The position numbers and the translations under genes were made by a program. Below the pieces are notes generated by a model. It saw nothing but the letters and a program-made list of their open reading frames with translations. It was not told the origin of the DNA and searched no databases. Shown one piece after another: positions 34,296 through 42,786 of a DNA stretch of 64,000 nt. Source of the stretch: a virus; the IMG/VR virus record IMGVR_UViG_3300003690_002850, positions 62,001 to 126,000 of that record. The stretch is one strand, 5' to 3'. Position 1 is the stretch's first letter. Every line of letters begins with the position of its first letter.

Positions 34296-34895
34296 ATGCC
34301 TAATTTAGATTTTATAGTAAAAAAACATCATTTAAATGATACTGGATTAACAAGACATTATTTAACTTTATATTCTATTGTTTTAGGCATGGAGTCAAAG
34401 AATGTATTTGAATTTGGTACTGGGTTTTCTACTCGAGCAATGGTTGAAGCGTTAAAGCTAACTGGTGGTAAATTAACTACTGTAGATATAAGACCGTTAT
34501 CTATAAGAGAAGATATTCCTGATAACTTTTTAGATGATAATAAAGATATATGGTCGTTTTATGAGGGTAATTCGCTAGATGTTGTACCTACTATAGATCA
34601 TAGCAAATGCTATGACGTAGTATTGCATGATGGTTCTCATACTGGATTAGAAGTTACTCAAGATTTAAATAATATAGCTCCATATGTTAAGAGAGGTGGA
34701 TTAGTTTTAATACATGATACAACTCATTATGAGCTCGGCCCTGACATGAGGAGCGGAGTAGTTAATAGTGATTTAATTAAAAAATATAAACACGATGGAT
34801 CAACCTTGCCTTATGGTTACGGGCTGACTATAATACGCATATTAGATAATCCTTATAATGATAAAACTATTGATATACAATGGAAAAAAGAATAA
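34296..34895 (+). CDS. Class I SAM methyltransferase (Methyltransf_24-like)
   Basis: 199 aa. NVFEFGTGFSTRAMVEAL is motif I, LTTVDIRPL motif II, and YDVVLHDGSHTGLEVTQDLNNIAPYVKRGG the metal/catalytic 'DGSH' region typical of Methyltransf_24 enzymes, which often methylate sugars or their acyl groups. GLVLIHDTTHYELG follows. The position within glycosyltransferases supports a glycan substrate. It overlaps the next gene by 16 bases. Confidence 0.75.
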   Translation: MPNLDFIVKKHHLNDTGLTRHYLTLYSIVLGMESKNVFEFGTGFSTRAMVEALKLTGGKLTTVDIRPLSIREDIPDNFLDDNKDIWSFYEGNSLDVVPTIDHSKCYDVVLHDGSHTGLEVTQDLNNIAPYVKRGGLVLIHDTTHYELGPDMRSGVVNSDLIKKYKHDGSTLPYGYGLTIIRILDNPYNDKTIDIQWKKE

Positions 34896-35866
34896 GATTT
34901 ATAGCAAATAAACAAAATTATAATACAGGTTCTTATAGAATTTGGATTCATGATCTTAATAATTATTTTAAAAAGTTAAATATATCATCGTGTATTTCAA
35001 CTACCGTAGGAGACGAGGAGATTGTCATTGTCGGGAAAGGTGAACTTGATTTAGCCCGCAATATAAAGACAGATCACCCAGAAAAAAAAGTAGGGTTAAT
35101 AAATCCCACAATAGGTAATTATGACTATTGTGATTTTCTTATAGTAGGCTCGATAGAAGAACAAGTAAGTTTATCAACAAACAAAAATGTATTTTTGTAT
35201 CCGTTAATTGAAAACCTATATCAAGATAAAGAGATAAAACCTCATAATAACACACAAACCTTACGGTTTTGTTTTCACGGGCATTTCCCTCATTTAGCTA
35301 AGTTTAATCCACACGTTAAACTTGCATTAGAAGAATTTTCAAAAGAGAAAGATATCGAATTACTTGTTCTTCATGGACATGTTGATTTTGATTTTCCTGG
35401 TTTTACTTGGCAAAAAGGCCGCCCAAATATAAAAATAAAATATAAACAATGGAATATAGATTCAATAGTTCAAGATATTTTATCTACTGACATAGGCTTA
35501 TGTCCTAATCTGACATATATAGACGTAGATGATTATAAACGTAATGAAATTATCATGGAAGGGATATATACTACGGATTATGTAATTAGATTTAAGAATA
35601 AATCTAATGCTGGTCGAGCGTTTGTTTTTCATCAATTAGGAATACCTGTTATAACAGATCTCACACCAAGTAATTTACATATTCTTGGAAACCCACAACA
35701 TGGTTTGATTGCTGCAGATAAAAATGGGTGGTTAAAGGCGTTTAGAGAGCTATCATGTTGTAAGAAAAGAAAAGAAATGGGATTAAAAGCTAAAGAAGAA
35801 TTCGATAGGCTTTATAATCCGTTAATATGGGCAAAAAATTTATACTCACAATTAAATGAATTATAA
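34880..35866 (+). CDS. Glycosyltransferase-like protein
   Basis: 328 aa. It opens with RIRFIANKQNYNTGSYRIWIHDLNNYF, the same style of N-terminus as the fusion protein's first module (ISKEHYNTKMSRIRFHSI). The middle has TLRFCFHGHFPHLAKF and IELLVLHGHVDF, and the end is AGRAFVFHQLGIPVITDLTPS...GLKAKEEFD, a GT-B-like donor-binding half. No direct biochemical hint is visible. It overlaps the DUF579-like gene by 11 bases. Confidence 0.6.
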   Translation: MEKRIRFIANKQNYNTGSYRIWIHDLNNYFKKLNISSCISTTVGDEEIVIVGKGELDLARNIKTDHPEKKVGLINPTIGNYDYCDFLIVGSIEEQVSLSTNKNVFLYPLIENLYQDKEIKPHNNTQTLRFCFHGHFPHLAKFNPHVKLALEEFSKEKDIELLVLHGHVDFDFPGFTWQKGRPNIKIKYKQWNIDSIVQDILSTDIGLCPNLTYIDVDDYKRNEIIMEGIYTTDYVIRFKNKSNAGRAFVFHQLGIPVITDLTPSNLHILGNPQHGLIAADKNGWLKAFRELSCCKKRKEMGLKAKEEFDRLYNPLIWAKNLYSQLNEL

Positions 35867-36461
35867 AGAATTAGTCTCGAAATATGCACTAGACGGTCAT
35901 GGTCGTCCTAGGGGGATGATGACTCGTGTACAATATGAAGAAATATCTAAAGAATTAGAATCTCATTGTCCTTGTAATTTATTAGTTTTTGGCGTAGGAG
36001 CAGATTCTTATCTTTGGCAAAATTTAAATATTAACGGTTCAACAGTATTTTTAGAAAATAATCCTGACTGGATATCAAAAGTTTTAAAGGAAAAATATGA
36101 TAATGAGTTAAAAATACATCATATAGTATATAAAACATCTGTACAAGAATATAAAAGAATAAAATTTGATGAGGAAGAAATTAAAATTGATTTACCTGAT
36201 GAAGTAACGCAAGTATCGTGGGATTTTATAATTGTAGATGCTCCGAAAGGACATCAGCAGCCAAACCCGTATAAAGGCCCGGGCCGTATGAGTAGTATTT
36301 TTTCTGCTTCTTTATTAATAAAAGAAGATGGTATTGTTATTGTAGATGATTTTAATAGAGAGGTTGAAAGAATATATTCAACCCATTATTTCGGAGAAGA
36401 GAATTTAGTTAAAGTTGTGGAAGAAAAGGTAGCTTTTTTTAGAAATAAAAAAAATGGATAA
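35856..36461 (+). CDS. DUF579 / glucuronoxylan-methyltransferase-like protein
   Basis: 201 aa. The sequence follows the plant GXM/IRX15 (DUF579) pattern closely: LLVFGVGADSYLWQNLN, then STVFLENNPDWISKV, YKTSVQEY, SWDFIIVDAPKGHQ and GPGRMSSIFSASLL, with IVDDFNREVERIYSTHYFG near the end. In plants, GXM enzymes put 4-O-methyl groups on glucuronic acid of xylan. A phage copy inside a glycan island suggests O-methylation of an acidic sugar, though the acceptor is unknown. Confidence 0.75.
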   Translation: MNYKELVSKYALDGHGRPRGMMTRVQYEEISKELESHCPCNLLVFGVGADSYLWQNLNINGSTVFLENNPDWISKVLKEKYDNELKIHHIVYKTSVQEYKRIKFDEEEIKIDLPDEVTQVSWDFIIVDAPKGHQQPNPYKGPGRMSSIFSASLLIKEDGIVIVDDFNREVERIYSTHYFGEENLVKVVEEKVAFFRNKKNG

Positions 36462-37185
36462 AGGTATAATATATACAGTTTATAATGCGGTAGGAGATCA
36501 ATTTTTCAAAGAATTGAGTGTGTCAGTAGAATCATTTAGAAAATTTCATCCAGATCTTCATATTACATGTTTTTCAGACATGAAGCCAGATAAATTACTA
36601 CAGCTTGTTCCTGGTATTAATAAGTGTATACAAATAGATTGTAAGATATTAAGAGCAAAGGTTGATGTCCTTAAGCATTCTCCATATGAAAAGACTTTAT
36701 ATTTAGATTCAGATACTGTGTTTGATTATCATATATATGATATATTTGATATGTTAGATGAATATGAATTAGTTATTGCTCATTGTTTAGCTAGAAAGAG
36801 AGAGAAATATTCTAAGGTTATTCCAGAATATAAAAATATACCATATGCTTTTTCAGAAGTTAATACAGGAGTAATAGGCTTTAAAAAATGCGACAACATA
36901 GATAAGTTGCTTAATCTCTGGCCAAAATATTATCGTAAATATTATAACGTTTGTCCGTATGATCAACCGACATTTAGGGTCTCTCTTTGGGAGTCAAAAG
37001 CTAAATTATATATTTTACCTCCAGAATATAACGCAAGAAGTAAACAAAATAGAGAAAAGCAAAGAACTTTTCATCATGAATTTGGAGAAGACCATCTTAA
37101 GGAAAGAATTCTTCATATGCATCATAAACAGGATACTCTTGATAATGCATTACAACATTGCTTACAAAATTACCTACAATACTAA
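36454..37185 (+). CDS. GT8-like nucleotide-sugar glycosyltransferase
   Basis: 243 aa GT-A protein. GIIYTVYNAVGDQFFKELSVSVESFRK is the standard opening; RAKVDVLKHSPYEKTLYLDSDTVFDY carries the DxD (DSD) site that binds metal and donor; EVNTGVIGFKKC and PYDQPTFRVSL follow, as in GT8 and related families. The C-terminus (ILHMHHKQDT) has the family-typical His. Overlaps its neighbours by 8 bases and 1 base. Confidence 0.8.
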   Translation: MDKGIIYTVYNAVGDQFFKELSVSVESFRKFHPDLHITCFSDMKPDKLLQLVPGINKCIQIDCKILRAKVDVLKHSPYEKTLYLDSDTVFDYHIYDIFDMLDEYELVIAHCLARKREKYSKVIPEYKNIPYAFSEVNTGVIGFKKCDNIDKLLNLWPKYYRKYYNVCPYDQPTFRVSLWESKAKLYILPPEYNARSKQNREKQRTFHHEFGEDHLKERILHMHHKQDTLDNALQHCLQNYLQY

Positions 37186-37976
37186 TGATTTGGACAAATA
37201 CATCTCTTTTTAATTCCTTATTACCAGAGGATAAAGTCACACAAGACAAAAATTTAGCAACATCAATTATATTAGGCGCACCTCCTATAGATATAACTGA
37301 ATTTCCTAATGTTGATTTTGTTTTTCGGGCCGGTGTAGGGACTGATAATGTAAATTTTCCTTCTAATATAAGAGTACAGTTTCCTTCTATGGAAACTAAA
37401 AATATTATTTACGAAGAAACGGCGAATTTTACTTGTTATTTAATATTTAAAATGTTATATGATAACATAGGTGATTTATCTTCATGGAGTAGTACAAGGA
37501 GAAACATTCTTACTAATAAAAATTTATTAATAGTAGGATTAGGTAATATAGGACAAAGAGTTAAAGATAAAATGTCTTCTTTTATTGAAAATATTACAAC
37601 ATATGATATATTGACTGATACATCCTTACCGGATTATAATAAAGCAGATATAGTTAGTCTTCATATACCTTATTGTCCTGAAAATAAAAATTTTATAAAT
37701 AAAACTAATTTGGCCCAATTTAAAGATAATGCTATTTTAATTAATACTGCGCGAGGCCCTCTCGTAAATGAAAATGATCTTTATGAATGTTTAAGACATA
37801 CTAATATACGAGCCGCATTTGACGCTTTTTGGGTCGAACCGTATAGAGGTAAGCTTAATGTATTTGGTAATTCTAAATTTTTTATGACACCTCATATAGC
37901 GAGCTCTAGTATTGAATTTATTGAAAATTGTTATGAGGATTTTGAAGTTGCTCTGAGCAACCATGTCACAGTATGA
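37185..37976 (+). CDS. D-isomer-specific 2-hydroxyacid dehydrogenase
   Basis: 263 aa from ATG 37185, which shares its A with the previous stop; an upstream ATG at 37158 is inside that gene. NAD-binding VGLGNIGQRV, ADIVSLHIPYCPENKNFIN, NAILINTARGPLVNENDL (Arg region), and MTPHIASSSIEF (catalytic His) are all present. It is shorter than SerA-type enzymes, with a reduced N-terminal substrate domain. It would reduce or oxidise a 2-keto/2-hydroxy acid, perhaps a sugar-acid precursor for the island's acidic sugar. Confidence 0.85.
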   Translation: MIWTNTSLFNSLLPEDKVTQDKNLATSIILGAPPIDITEFPNVDFVFRAGVGTDNVNFPSNIRVQFPSMETKNIIYEETANFTCYLIFKMLYDNIGDLSSWSSTRRNILTNKNLLIVGLGNIGQRVKDKMSSFIENITTYDILTDTSLPDYNKADIVSLHIPYCPENKNFINKTNLAQFKDNAILINTARGPLVNENDLYECLRHTNIRAAFDAFWVEPYRGKLNVFGNSKFFMTPHIASSSIEFIENCYEDFEVALSNHVTV

Positions 37977-38734
37977 AAGATGAACAATATTTTAATTTCT
38001 TAAAAGGAAAAAAAGCTATTATTATTGGTCCCGCTCAATATCTTACTACTGAGTCGTTCAGCGGGTTTGGTGAAAGCATAGATAAAGAATATGATATTGT
38101 AGTAAGATTAAATAGAGGAATGGAATTAACACAGCGCTATAAATCAAATATCGGCTCTAGAACAGACGTATTTTATAATTGTCTTATAGAGCATAAAGAT
38201 AATGGCGGAATAATAGATATTAATAACCTTAAAGATAATAACATACAGTGGCTGTGTACGATTCCAAATTCTACCATGAGAGGTAATTGCTATAGCAATG
38301 AATTACACCCGATGGTTAATCAAAACACTGTAAATTTAATAAAACAGAACTTTAATTTTCATGTGATGGATTTTAGATTATATGGAGAGTTAAATAAAGG
38401 AGTAGATTGTCGGAGTAATACAGGCTTCGCAGCAATATTTGATACACTATATCACGGCGTTGAGTCTCTTTTCGTAACTGGTTTTAGTTTTTATTTAGAT
38501 GCGTTCGCGCCAGGTTATAAGGAAGGATGTGCAAGAGACGAAGATGAATTTGCTAAACAATGCTTCGCATCTAAACGCCATAATCAGGTAAATCAATGGA
38601 TTTATGCTCGCAAAAATTTAAAAAATAATCCGAAAGTTATTTTAGACGATGTATTAACTAAAATTTTAAATTTAGAAACTCTTAATAGAGAGGATTTTAA
38701 TGAAGAGACTCAAAATCTATATAGTAACGTATAA
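37973..38734 (+). CDS. GT29-family sialyltransferase-like protein
   Basis: 253 aa. The N-terminus KKAIIIGPAQYL...GFGESIDKEYDIVVRLNRG matches sialylmotif L, and GSRTDVFYN follows as in GT29. SNTGFAAIFDTLYHGVESLFVTGFSFY corresponds to sialylmotif S, and a His (KRHNQVNQWIY) lies where motif VS is expected, though the usual Glu is not evident. GT29 enzymes move sialic acid or related nonulosonates from CMP donors. The two cytidylyltransferase genes in the same operon could make such donors. Confidence 0.78.
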   Translation: MKDEQYFNFLKGKKAIIIGPAQYLTTESFSGFGESIDKEYDIVVRLNRGMELTQRYKSNIGSRTDVFYNCLIEHKDNGGIIDINNLKDNNIQWLCTIPNSTMRGNCYSNELHPMVNQNTVNLIKQNFNFHVMDFRLYGELNKGVDCRSNTGFAAIFDTLYHGVESLFVTGFSFYLDAFAPGYKEGCARDEDEFAKQCFASKRHNQVNQWIYARKNLKNNPKVILDDVLTKILNLETLNREDFNEETQNLYSNV

Positions 38735-39593
38735 AAGATCAAACGTTTTAAATGATACGTTAGAAAAATTATTTAAATCTGATTTTTCTCAAGTACCGAA
38801 TACGGAAGTTAATATAATTAATAATCATACAGATTTTAGACTCGATTCACAGTTTAAAGATAAGGTTAATGTACTGCATAATGTTCTTAGGCCAGATTGG
38901 TCTAATGGTAATTTAGCTGAAAACTGGAATCAAGCTTTACTTAATGGTTTTGAAAACCTCAATAAACCAAAGTGTGAATATTTAGTTACAATGCAAAATG
39001 ATACGAGTGTTCATTCTAACTGGTGTAGTAATCTTTTTAAAATGCATAAAAAGTATAACTTTATTGTAGGTAAATTTGGCGATAATTTGGTGAGCTATAC
39101 AGCATCTGCTGTTAAGAAGATAGGTATTTGGGATGAGAATTTTTTTGGTGTACAATATAAGGAAGCAGATTATTGGTTACGAGCTTTAATTTTTAATAAG
39201 AAAAAATCATGTATTAATGATATATTACATGGTATTGAATTGAATAATACAGATGCCCTTGAACTAGATACAGTAGCTGATAGGCAGTTTATTAAAGAAG
39301 ATGGATTTAAAGGACATAAAACGCTGAAGCGAAAAGCAGATGATTCTGAGCATCAAAAAATTTGGGAAACTAGAACAGGTGTATATAAAGAGTATGCTTG
39401 GAAGTATTTTTTTAATAAATGGGCCGGTACGTGGATTAGACAACCAGAAAAATCTCAGTGGATTAAGGCCTGGCCTACAGAGCTTATTAATAACCCACCA
39501 GATATAAGAAAGTCTAAATTAAAGAGTATCATAAAGTATTGGTATTTTGAGAAGGACATAGAAAACTTAAAAGATAAAAATTACTTATTATAG
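38700..39593 (+). CDS. GT2-like glycosyltransferase
   Basis: 297 aa. KIYIVTYKRSNVLNDTLEKL opens the GT2 fold; LVTMQNDTSVHSNW is the acidic donor-binding region (ND in place of DD), and WDENFFGVQYKEADYWLRAL corresponds to the GT2 acceptor-side ED motif. The rest is a 90-residue basic tail with Trp-rich WIRQPEKSQWIKAW. It begins 35 bases inside the GT29 gene. Confidence 0.7.
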   Translation: MKRLKIYIVTYKRSNVLNDTLEKLFKSDFSQVPNTEVNIINNHTDFRLDSQFKDKVNVLHNVLRPDWSNGNLAENWNQALLNGFENLNKPKCEYLVTMQNDTSVHSNWCSNLFKMHKKYNFIVGKFGDNLVSYTASAVKKIGIWDENFFGVQYKEADYWLRALIFNKKKSCINDILHGIELNNTDALELDTVADRQFIKEDGFKGHKTLKRKADDSEHQKIWETRTGVYKEYAWKYFFNKWAGTWIRQPEKSQWIKAWPTELINNPPDIRKSKLKSIIKYWYFEKDIENLKDKNYLL

Positions 39594-39629
39594 ATTATTT
39601 TATGAATTATTGTAATTATATATAGAAGG

Positions 39630-40331
39630 ATGAAAATTTTTATACCTATTAAACACGAATCTCAGCGAGTTTCGGGAAAGAATTTTCGAAAATTAAATGG
39701 AGTGCCTCTTTACAAGCATACACTTTATAAATTAAAACAATATAAGGTTTTCGTTGACACAGATAGTGATGAAATAATTGAACAAATTCGAAGTGACCCT
39801 GATTTAAAAAATATTGTTACTCTTAAAAGACCAGACCACTTATGTGGTAATGAAGTTTCGGTAAATAAACTTATAGAGAATCTTTTGCAAGGATTTTGGC
39901 GTGGTCCATCTGAGTCCTCTACAGTTATAAATGATAATGACGTAATATGCCAGATTCATGTTACTAGTCCTTTTCTTAAAATGGATACTTTAGAGAAAGC
40001 TTATAAGTTTTTTGAAAAGGATGGTTGTGATTCAGTTGTTAGTTGTAATTTAATCAATTCTCGCTTATGGAGAAAGGAAGAATACGGTTATTGTCCCGTA
40101 AATCACAATCCTCTTAAATTAGAGCAAACTCAATCCCTTCCAACATTGTACGAAGAAAATTCTGCTTTTTATATGTTTAAAAAAAATGTATTTACTACTA
40201 TTAAGAATAGAGTCGGGCGCTCCCCTGCTTTTTATAAAGTGGATCATCCTGAAAATTTTGATATTGATACAGAAGATAATTGGGAAGAATGTTTAAAAAT
40301 TAATGAGACTATTATGGCAACAGTTACCTAG
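39630..40331 (+). CDS. CMP-sugar synthetase-like cytidylyltransferase (acylneuraminate type), copy 1
   Basis: 233 aa. KIFIPIKHESQRVSGKNFRKLNGVPLYKHTL follows the NeuA/KdsB/KpsU signature (R..S.R...KN...L.G.PL). VFVDTDSDEI, ICQIHVTSPFLKMDTLEKA and a C-terminal FDIDTEDNWEEC are further conserved points. Such enzymes activate nonulosonates or ketodeoxy sugars with CTP. It differs substantially from the second copy at 42758, so two acidic sugars or two specificities are possible. Confidence 0.82.
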   Translation: MKIFIPIKHESQRVSGKNFRKLNGVPLYKHTLYKLKQYKVFVDTDSDEIIEQIRSDPDLKNIVTLKRPDHLCGNEVSVNKLIENLLQGFWRGPSESSTVINDNDVICQIHVTSPFLKMDTLEKAYKFFEKDGCDSVVSCNLINSRLWRKEEYGYCPVNHNPLKLEQTQSLPTLYEENSAFYMFKKNVFTTIKNRVGRSPAFYKVDHPENFDIDTEDNWEECLKINETIMATVT

Positions 40332-40983
40332 TCCTATAATTACAGAGATACTATGTAACTCTACATTCGATGGAGTTGTCTTTGATCTTGAACACGGGTG
40401 CTTTAATAATGAGACTTTATATACTTGTATTCAAGTATGTTTACTTAAAAATAAATTATGCTTTATTAGAGTAACTTGTTTAGATAAGACTATTATTAGA
40501 ATGAGTCTTGATGCTGGAGTCTCCGGGGTCATATTTTCAACAGTACAGGACTATTATACAGCTAAACAGTATTATAATTACTGCTTTTATCCTCATAAAG
40601 GTAGTAGAGGTCAAGGATTAGTCAGAGAAAACCAGTGGGGTAATAAAGATTTTAAAAAACGTAATCCTATAGTTGTAGCTCAAATAGAAACGAAACGCGG
40701 TCTTGATACTATAAGCATGCTTTCGCAAGTAGATTTCGATTATTTTATGATAGGGCCATATGATCTGTCTGCAAGCTTAGGTTGCATCGGTGATTTTAAT
40801 TCACCGCTATATAAATCTGCTATAGAAGAGTTAAAATTAAAACTAGGCGATAAACTCGGATATCATTTAGTTAAAGACATTAAAGATCAATTTAAAGCCC
40901 ACAAAAATTCAAAATTTTTAGCCCTATCAATGGATACTCTCTTTATTATTGACGGAATAAAGAGTATTGAAAATCTTAAATGA
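40303..40983 (+). CDS. HpcH/HpaI (KDG/KDO-type) class II aldolase family protein
   Basis: 226 aa. EILCNSTFDGVVFDLEHGCF, CFIRVTC, RMSLDAGVSGVIF, GSRGQGLVREN, VVAQIETKRGLD and FMIGPYDLSASLG are the ordered hallmarks of the 2-keto-3-deoxy-acid aldolase family (metal-binding E and D in QIET and GP.DLS). The usual N-terminal strand is shortened. It would join pyruvate to an aldehyde, or the reverse, and so could build a 3-deoxy-ulosonic acid for the adjacent cytidylyltransferase. It overlaps that gene by 29 bases. Confidence 0.82.
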   Translation: MRLLWQQLPSPIITEILCNSTFDGVVFDLEHGCFNNETLYTCIQVCLLKNKLCFIRVTCLDKTIIRMSLDAGVSGVIFSTVQDYYTAKQYYNYCFYPHKGSRGQGLVRENQWGNKDFKKRNPIVVAQIETKRGLDTISMLSQVDFDYFMIGPYDLSASLGCIGDFNSPLYKSAIEELKLKLGDKLGYHLVKDIKDQFKAHKNSKFLALSMDTLFIIDGIKSIENLK

Positions 40984-41417
40984 TCTTAATATCTCATAGA
41001 GGTAATTTGACCGGTAAAAATGCTAAATTAGAAAACAAACCTCTTCAAATACAAAAAGTATTAGATTTAGGCTTTCATTGTGAAATTGACGTTTGGCTTA
41101 TAAACGGTGAATATTTACTAGGGCATGATGAACCGAAAATTCATGTTAAAAAGTATATGATTGAGCATCCTAATTTGTGGTGTCATGCTAAAAATTTAGA
41201 AGCATTACAGGAAATGTTAAAAAATAATAAGATACATTGCTTTTGGCATGAAACAGATCAATATACTATTACCTCTAAGCAATTTATTTGGACATTCCCT
41301 GGTAAGTACGTTTCAGACAATTGTATTATTGTAGATAATTCAAAAAATCCACCTAATTATAATTGTACAGGCGTTTGTTCCGATTATGTACAATTATATA
41401 AAACACGTCATTTTTGA
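40980..41417 (+). CDS. Short glycerophosphodiester-phosphodiesterase-like protein
   Basis: 145 aa. ILISHRGNLTG...ENKPLQIQKVLDLGFHCEIDVWL resembles the HR..N..E.N and E.D motifs of GDPD/PI-PLC barrels. LLGHDEPKIHV, LWCHAKNLEAL and FWHETDQYTITSKQFIWTFPG follow. At half the usual GDPD length it is a reduced form, also known from capsule clusters of other bacteria. Possibly a phosphodiesterase acting on a glycan phosphate; the activity is uncertain. Confidence 0.65.
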   Translation: MILISHRGNLTGKNAKLENKPLQIQKVLDLGFHCEIDVWLINGEYLLGHDEPKIHVKKYMIEHPNLWCHAKNLEALQEMLKNNKIHCFWHETDQYTITSKQFIWTFPGKYVSDNCIIVDNSKNPPNYNCTGVCSDYVQLYKTRHF

Positions 41418-42786
41418 TTTAGACGGAGTATTAATGGATAGTAGAGACTTACACTATTATGCGTTAAACGATGCTCTTCGTACTATTAATAATTCTTATA
41501 TTATATCAAGAGAGGAACATCTTTCTTCATACGACGGTAAGTCAACGAAAACTAAACTTTCACTATTAACTGAACATAAACAATTACCTGAAAGTGAATA
41601 TGATAAAATCTGGCAATTAAAGCAAACCTTTACTAGACAAAGACTTCAATCGATTGAAGAGAATTTAGAACTACAACGGTTATTTAAATTTTTAAAAGAT
41701 AATAATTTAAAAATTTCAATTGCTTCAAACGCTATACGGGAAACTGTATTAACATCTTTAGAAAGAGTAGGGGTATTAAAGTATTGTGATTATGTATTAA
41801 CTAATGAAGATGTTTTTCTGCCTAAACCTAATGCAGAAATGTATATGAGGTGCATGATCCATACTAAAACAAATCCAGACGAAACGGTAATAGTTGAAGA
41901 TTCTCACACAGGGAGGAAGGGAGCTATAAGAAGTGGTTCGCATTTATGTCCTGTAACAGGACCAGGAGATGTAACGTTTAATTATATAATAAATTTTATT
42001 AAAACAAAAGACAGAGCAATGGAAGAAATAAAACCAAAATGGCTAGGCGGTGATATGAACGTGTTAATTCCTATGGCGGGAGCTGGTACGAGGTTTGAGA
42101 AGGCTGGTTATACCTTTCCGAAGCCGTTAGTTGATGTCCTCGGCAAACCAATGATACAGACGGTGGTTGATAACTTAAACATTGAAGCTAATTATATTTT
42201 TATTGTACGAAAATCTCATTATGCGGAATATCATTTACAAACCGTACTTAACAATATAGCACCAGGTTGTACAATTGTACAGGTAGAAGGTATTACAGAA
42301 GGTGCAGCATGTACAACTTTATTAGCAAAACAATATATTAACAATGATAAGCCATTAGTTATGGCTAATTCAGATCAATATGTAGAATGGGACAGTAACG
42401 AGTTTATGTATTCTATGGTGGGAGATGATGTAGATGGTGGTATTTTAACTTTTAAGTCTACACACCCTAAATGGAGTTATGCAAAATTAGGAGATAATGG
42501 GTTCGTTACAGAAGTTGCTGAGAAGAAACCAATATCTAATATTGCTACAGTTGGTATCTACTATTGGGCCAAAGGTTCTGATTATGTTAAATACACTGAA
42601 CAAATGATAGAAAAGAATATTAGAACAAATAATGAGTTTTATGTTTGTCCTGTATATAACGAAGCTATAGCAGCCGGTAAAAATATTAAAGTTTTTGATG
42701 TACCAAAAATGTGGGGACTCGGTACTCCGGAGGATTTGAATAATTTTATATCTAATTATGAAAGTATGCGCAACAATTCCAATTAA
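41386..42786 (+). CDS. Fusion of HAD phosphatase and sugar-phosphate nucleotidyltransferase
   Basis: 466 aa. Residues 1-205: HAD phosphatase with VIFDLDGVLMDS, SIASNA, KPNAEMY and VIVEDSHTG. Residues 225-466: nucleotidyltransferase with MNVLIPMAGAGTRF (G-loop), YTFPKPLVDVLGKPMI, MANSDQYVEW and a C-terminal WGLGTPEDL. Phosphatase plus nucleotidyl transfer in one chain suggests sequential steps on one sugar phosphate. The start at 41386 lies 32 bases inside the previous gene; an alternative is not obvious. Confidence 0.82.
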   Translation: MYNYIKHVIFDLDGVLMDSRDLHYYALNDALRTINNSYIISREEHLSSYDGKSTKTKLSLLTEHKQLPESEYDKIWQLKQTFTRQRLQSIEENLELQRLFKFLKDNNLKISIASNAIRETVLTSLERVGVLKYCDYVLTNEDVFLPKPNAEMYMRCMIHTKTNPDETVIVEDSHTGRKGAIRSGSHLCPVTGPGDVTFNYIINFIKTKDRAMEEIKPKWLGGDMNVLIPMAGAGTRFEKAGYTFPKPLVDVLGKPMIQTVVDNLNIEANYIFIVRKSHYAEYHLQTVLNNIAPGCTIVQVEGITEGAACTTLLAKQYINNDKPLVMANSDQYVEWDSNEFMYSMVGDDVDGGILTFKSTHPKWSYAKLGDNGFVTEVAEKKPISNIATVGIYYWAKGSDYVKYTEQMIEKNIRTNNEFYVCPVYNEAIAAGKNIKVFDVPKMWGLGTPEDLNNFISNYESMRNNSN

